Made by a program: the position numbers and the translations under genes
Shown: in pieces, positions 32,400 to 35,297 of the stretch
Numbering within the stretch: position 1 is the first letter of the stretch
Layout of the letters: every line of letters starts with the position of its first letter
The notes under the pieces: generated by a model
Told to the model about the DNA's origin: nothing
What the model saw: only the letters and a program-made list of their open reading frames with translations
Databases searched by the model: none
Source: Planctomycetota bacterium
GTDB lineage: Bacteria > Planctomycetota > Planctomycetia > Gemmatales > Gemmataceae
DNA: 35,297 bases
Reading direction: 5' to 3'
Assembly: GCA_009920765.1 (NCBI GenBank)
Contig: RFZJ01000040.1
Coordinates: 1 to 35,297 of the forward strand

Positions 32400-35108
32400 T
32401 CAAAGCCAGGTGCCGAACTTTTTTAGATACAATTTTTTTACAAATTGAATCAACAAGCAATAGGACAGAAGCGTTAATGCTAGCCATTTGTAATATTCCC
32501 ATGGAAGCGGAGCCATTCCTATTGCCTTTCCAAAAGCCCCAAGGGGAATTAGCAGCCCAAATACCATCACGCTTAAAGTCACCAAAATAAGGGTTGTTGA
32601 TGCCAGGCTTTCGAAAAATGGAATCTTAGAAGTACGGATCATATGGATCACAAGGGTTTGGGAAAGTAATCCTTCAATAAACCATCCTGACTGAAACAGG
32701 GATTGTTTTTCCAAGGAGTTCGCTTCAAAGACAAAGTACATCACCCCAAAAGTGGTAATATCAAAAAGAGAACTTATAGGGCCGATAAAAAGAATAAAAC
32801 GACCAAGATCATTGACTTCCCATTTGTGGGGTTTTTCAAGATATTCGGGGTCCATCTGATCAAATGGAATCCCAGTTTGAGAAATATCATAAAGCAAATT
32901 TTGAATCAAAAGGTGAATGGGAAGCATTGGAAGAAAAGGAAGCCATACACTTGCGATTAAAACGCTGAAAACATTTCCAAAATTTGAACTTGCCGCCATC
33001 TTGATATATTTCATGGTGTTGCCAAAAGTCTGCCTTCCAAGCAGAACACCCTCATTTAATACCAGCAGGCTTTTTTCAAGAAGAATGATATCAGCAGATT
33101 CCTTGGCTATGTCGGCACCTGTATCAACAGAGATGCCCGCATCAGCTTCCCGTAATGCAGGCGCATCATTGATGCCATCTCCTAAAAACCCGACAGTATG
33201 ACCTTTTCTTTTAAGAGCGGCTATGATTCTTGCTTTTTGTGTAGGAGAAAGTTTTGCGAAAAGGTTTATTTTTTCTGAAATAATTTCAAGCTCAGCATCA
33301 CTCATAACCTCAATCTGGGTACCCAATAAAATCTGATCAACCAAAATTCCAACATCATGGCATATTTTTCTGGCAACCAAATCGTTATCACCGGTCAATA
33401 TTTTTACTGCAACGCCATTTGTTGCCAGTGCAGCAATTGCTGGGGCTGCGGATTCCTTGGGGGGGTCCAGAAAAACGATAAATCCCATAAGCACCAAATC
33501 ACATTCGTCAACAATTCCATATTGCTTGTTAGGTTGCACAGGAAGATGCTTTATTGCTACAGCAATGACCCTCAAGCCATCTTCATTTAAATCGGTGCGC
33601 AATTTTAAAACCAATTTTCTAACTGAATCATCCAGAGGAATGATTTTCCCGTTAACCTGGGCGTTGTTACAGACCGAAAGCAACTCCTCGGCTGCACCTT
33701 TACAAATCAATATGTCGCGATTTTTCAGAGCCTCGTGCACCACTACAGACATGCGGCGTCTTTCAAAATCAAATGGCACCTCATCGCACTTGATAAAATT
33801 TTGAGTCAATCCAACAATTTGGGAGCCACTCTTAAGATCTAGAACAGCCCGATCAAGAAGGTTTCTCAAGCCTGTTTGAAAATGGCTATTTAAAAACGCA
33901 TATTCAAAAACTTCCTCGCTCTCATTTTTATTGATATCAATGTGCTGGATTAATACGACTTTATCTTGCGTCAAAGTGCCGGTTTTGTCAGCACACAGGA
34001 TATCCATGGCCCCGATATTTTGAATAGACTGCAATTTCTTTACAATCACCTGCCTTTGGGACATTGCCAATGCGCCACGTGCCAAATTAGCTGTCAATAT
34101 CATGGGTAGCATTTCCGGGGTAAGGCCAACTGCAACCGCTACACCAAATAGAAACGCCTCTCCCCAATTACCTTTTGTGATTCCATTAAGAAAAAAAACC
34201 ATGGGAACCATGATAAAAATAAACCGAATAAGCAACCAACTTACACCTCTTACACCGCGATCGAAAGAGGTTTCAGCCCTTTGTCCAACCGTATCTCTGG
34301 CAAGATGCCCGAGATATGTTTGGTCACCCGTACAAACCACAATCCCGCCTGCAGTACCACTTACAACCGACGAACCCATGAAACAAAGGTTGGGTAAATC
34401 CAAAACATTATTAGAATTAATTATCCTTTTTATTACTTCTTCCTGGCTTAAATTTAATTTTTCAACAGGAATAGATTCTCCAGAAAGTGCTGCTTGATTG
34501 ATAAACAAATCCTTGGCCCAAAACAGGATCATGTCGCCCGGAATAAGATCCCCGGCAGAAAGATGCACCACATCACCGGGAACCAATTCATGAATCGGAA
34601 TATCTTTTTGAAGTAATTGATTATTGGATTCGTTAGCCTTTAAATCAGTGAAAGGCGTGGATACATCTAAAGAATCGGATTCGGGTCTTGATACCAAAAC
34701 CATGGTGTGAACAAGATTCCGCAATTTTTCTGCTGCCCGGCCCGAGCGAAACTCCTGCCAAAATCTTAAAAAACCGCTTGTTACAACCATAAATGAAATT
34801 ACAAAAGCGGCTTTAAAATCGCTGGAAACGATAGCTGCAATAGCAAGTGCGAGCAAAATATAATTGAAAGGTGTATTAAACGCACTCAACAATTGGAAAT
34901 ACCAAGGAGATGGCTTTTCACTGGCGATCTTGTTTAAACCATATTTGATTCTTTTTAACTTGGCTTTCGTGGCGCTTATTCCATAAAGGGAAGAATCAAG
35001 TGATTTTAAAAGATCCCCCAATTTCATTGGGGCAAAATCCAAGATTAACGGCTTACTTTTAATTGATGATTCATCAATGTTCAAATGTCCTAATTTCTTT
35101 TTAAACAA
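32400..35108 (-). CDS. mgtA: P-type magnesium-transporting ATPase (MgtA type)
   Basis: A P-type ATPase of about 902 residues (P3B class) that imports Mg2+ at the cost of ATP. Motifs in order: SGRAAEKLRNLV after helix 2; the actuator LSGESIPVEK; the phosphorylation site CADKTGTLT (Asp about 374 from the chosen start); KGAAEELLS and LTGDNDLVARKI in the nucleotide domain; VGFLGDGINDAPALREAD at the hinge; and a C-terminal helix bundle ending LKKFGTWL. FWQEFRSGRAAEK and the cytoplasmic N-terminus are typical of MgtA. I start at a TTG (35108) with AAAGGG six bases upstream, giving a family-like length. The open frame runs to 35246, but that part is hydrophobic, A+T-rich and has no ribosome site. 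An ATG at 35027 is a shorter alternative. Mg2+ control through the leader is possible but not shown. Confidence 0.9.
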   Translation of the reverse strand: MFKKKLGHLNIDESSIKSKPLILDFAPMKLGDLLKSLDSSLYGISATKAKLKRIKYGLNKIASEKPSPWYFQLLSAFNTPFNYILLALAIAAIVSSDFKAAFVISFMVVTSGFLRFWQEFRSGRAAEKLRNLVHTMVLVSRPESDSLDVSTPFTDLKANESNNQLLQKDIPIHELVPGDVVHLSAGDLIPGDMILFWAKDLFINQAALSGESIPVEKLNLSQEEVIKRIINSNNVLDLPNLCFMGSSVVSGTAGGIVVCTGDQTYLGHLARDTVGQRAETSFDRGVRGVSWLLIRFIFIMVPMVFFLNGITKGNWGEAFLFGVAVAVGLTPEMLPMILTANLARGALAMSQRQVIVKKLQSIQNIGAMDILCADKTGTLTQDKVVLIQHIDINKNESEEVFEYAFLNSHFQTGLRNLLDRAVLDLKSGSQIVGLTQNFIKCDEVPFDFERRRMSVVVHEALKNRDILICKGAAEELLSVCNNAQVNGKIIPLDDSVRKLVLKLRTDLNEDGLRVIAVAIKHLPVQPNKQYGIVDECDLVLMGFIVFLDPPKESAAPAIAALATNGVAVKILTGDNDLVARKICHDVGILVDQILLGTQIEVMSDAELEIISEKINLFAKLSPTQKARIIAALKRKGHTVGFLGDGINDAPALREADAGISVDTGADIAKESADIILLEKSLLVLNEGVLLGRQTFGNTMKYIKMAASSNFGNVFSVLIASVWLPFLPMLPIHLLIQNLLYDISQTGIPFDQMDPEYLEKPHKWEVNDLGRFILFIGPISSLFDITTFGVMYFVFEANSLEKQSLFQSGWFIEGLLSQTLVIHMIRTSKIPFFESLASTTLILVTLSVMVFGLLIPLGAFGKAIGMAPLPWEYYKWLALTLLSYCLLIQFVKKLYLKKFGTWL

Positions 35109-35297
35109 TGGTTTCCCTTTATAAATATTACCGCCTCCCTTTTTAATTGTAACAACAGCATGAAAAAAACTATTTAAAACAAAAATTAGGTATAAATTTT
35201 GGAAGATAAAAATGTCAGTTTCAGAAAACAAAAATATCTTTAACAAAATAAAAGATGTCGGTCTATTTTTTGGCAGTTTGCCTAAACAAAAAACAGA

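Overview
This window reads as a chromosomal segment of a planctomycete, most likely from the Gemmata-type lineages; the finer placement is inference. The pointers are: two prepilin-like proteins with an [11 protein letters not shown] leader and a C-terminal H-x9-DG motif (DUF1559); a DUF1592-type cytochrome c protein running off the left edge; a DUF1080 protein; a sialate O-acetylesterase; a penta-haem PA14 cytochrome; a tricorn-like protease; and two ECF sigma/anti-sigma pairs. Base composition by eye is moderate and AT-leaning. Many genes have good Shine-Dalgarno sequences (GGAG, AGGAG, AAAGG), and several longest-ORF starts were shortened to the ATG that follows one. I see no insertion sequence, integrase, prophage gene or CRISPR array.

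Layout. Positions 1-2690 (minus) hold secreted catabolic genes: the partial DUF1592 protein, DUF1080 and SASA esterase. Positions 2690-3385 hold no convincing protein gene but contain a GC-rich, heavily self-complementary block (about 3021-3200) that may be a structured RNA. Positions 3386-6353 (plus) hold a PseG/SpsG-like protein, a strong terminator and polX, converging on a DUF1559 gene (6372-7400, minus). Positions 7609-15373 (plus) hold metG, an ECF sigma factor coupled to an anti-sigma-like protein with a pseudopilin-type C-terminus, then a penta-haem PA14 cytochrome with a beta-propeller partner. Positions 15556-22024 hold a PH-domain-like membrane protein (plus), then a minus-strand run: an acidic/basic low-complexity protein, a HEAT/TPR protein, a tricorn-like protease and lspA.

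Positions 22211-29186 (plus) hold a second ECF sigma with a soluble zinc anti-sigma-like partner, an exported methyltransferase, pyrB, an FGGY kinase, an RdgC-like gene, a second DUF1559 gene and a coupled small lipoprotein. Positions 29198-30953 (minus) hold tRNA-Glu(TTC) with its terminator and a three-gene run ending in scpB. tRNA-Pro(CGG), a CE1-type esterase and an mgtA-type magnesium ATPase close the window.

Functional reading. Housekeeping genes (metG, polX, pyrB, lspA, scpB, two tRNAs) are scattered among lineage-specific secreted or envelope genes, which is usual for this phylum. The most unusual items are the sigma/pseudopilin-like anti-sigma pair, a near-identical 21-bp AT-rich element that follows both sigma/anti-sigma pairs, the candidate structured RNA, a PseG homologue lacking the usual catalytic histidine, and an RdgC-like gene in a planctomycete.
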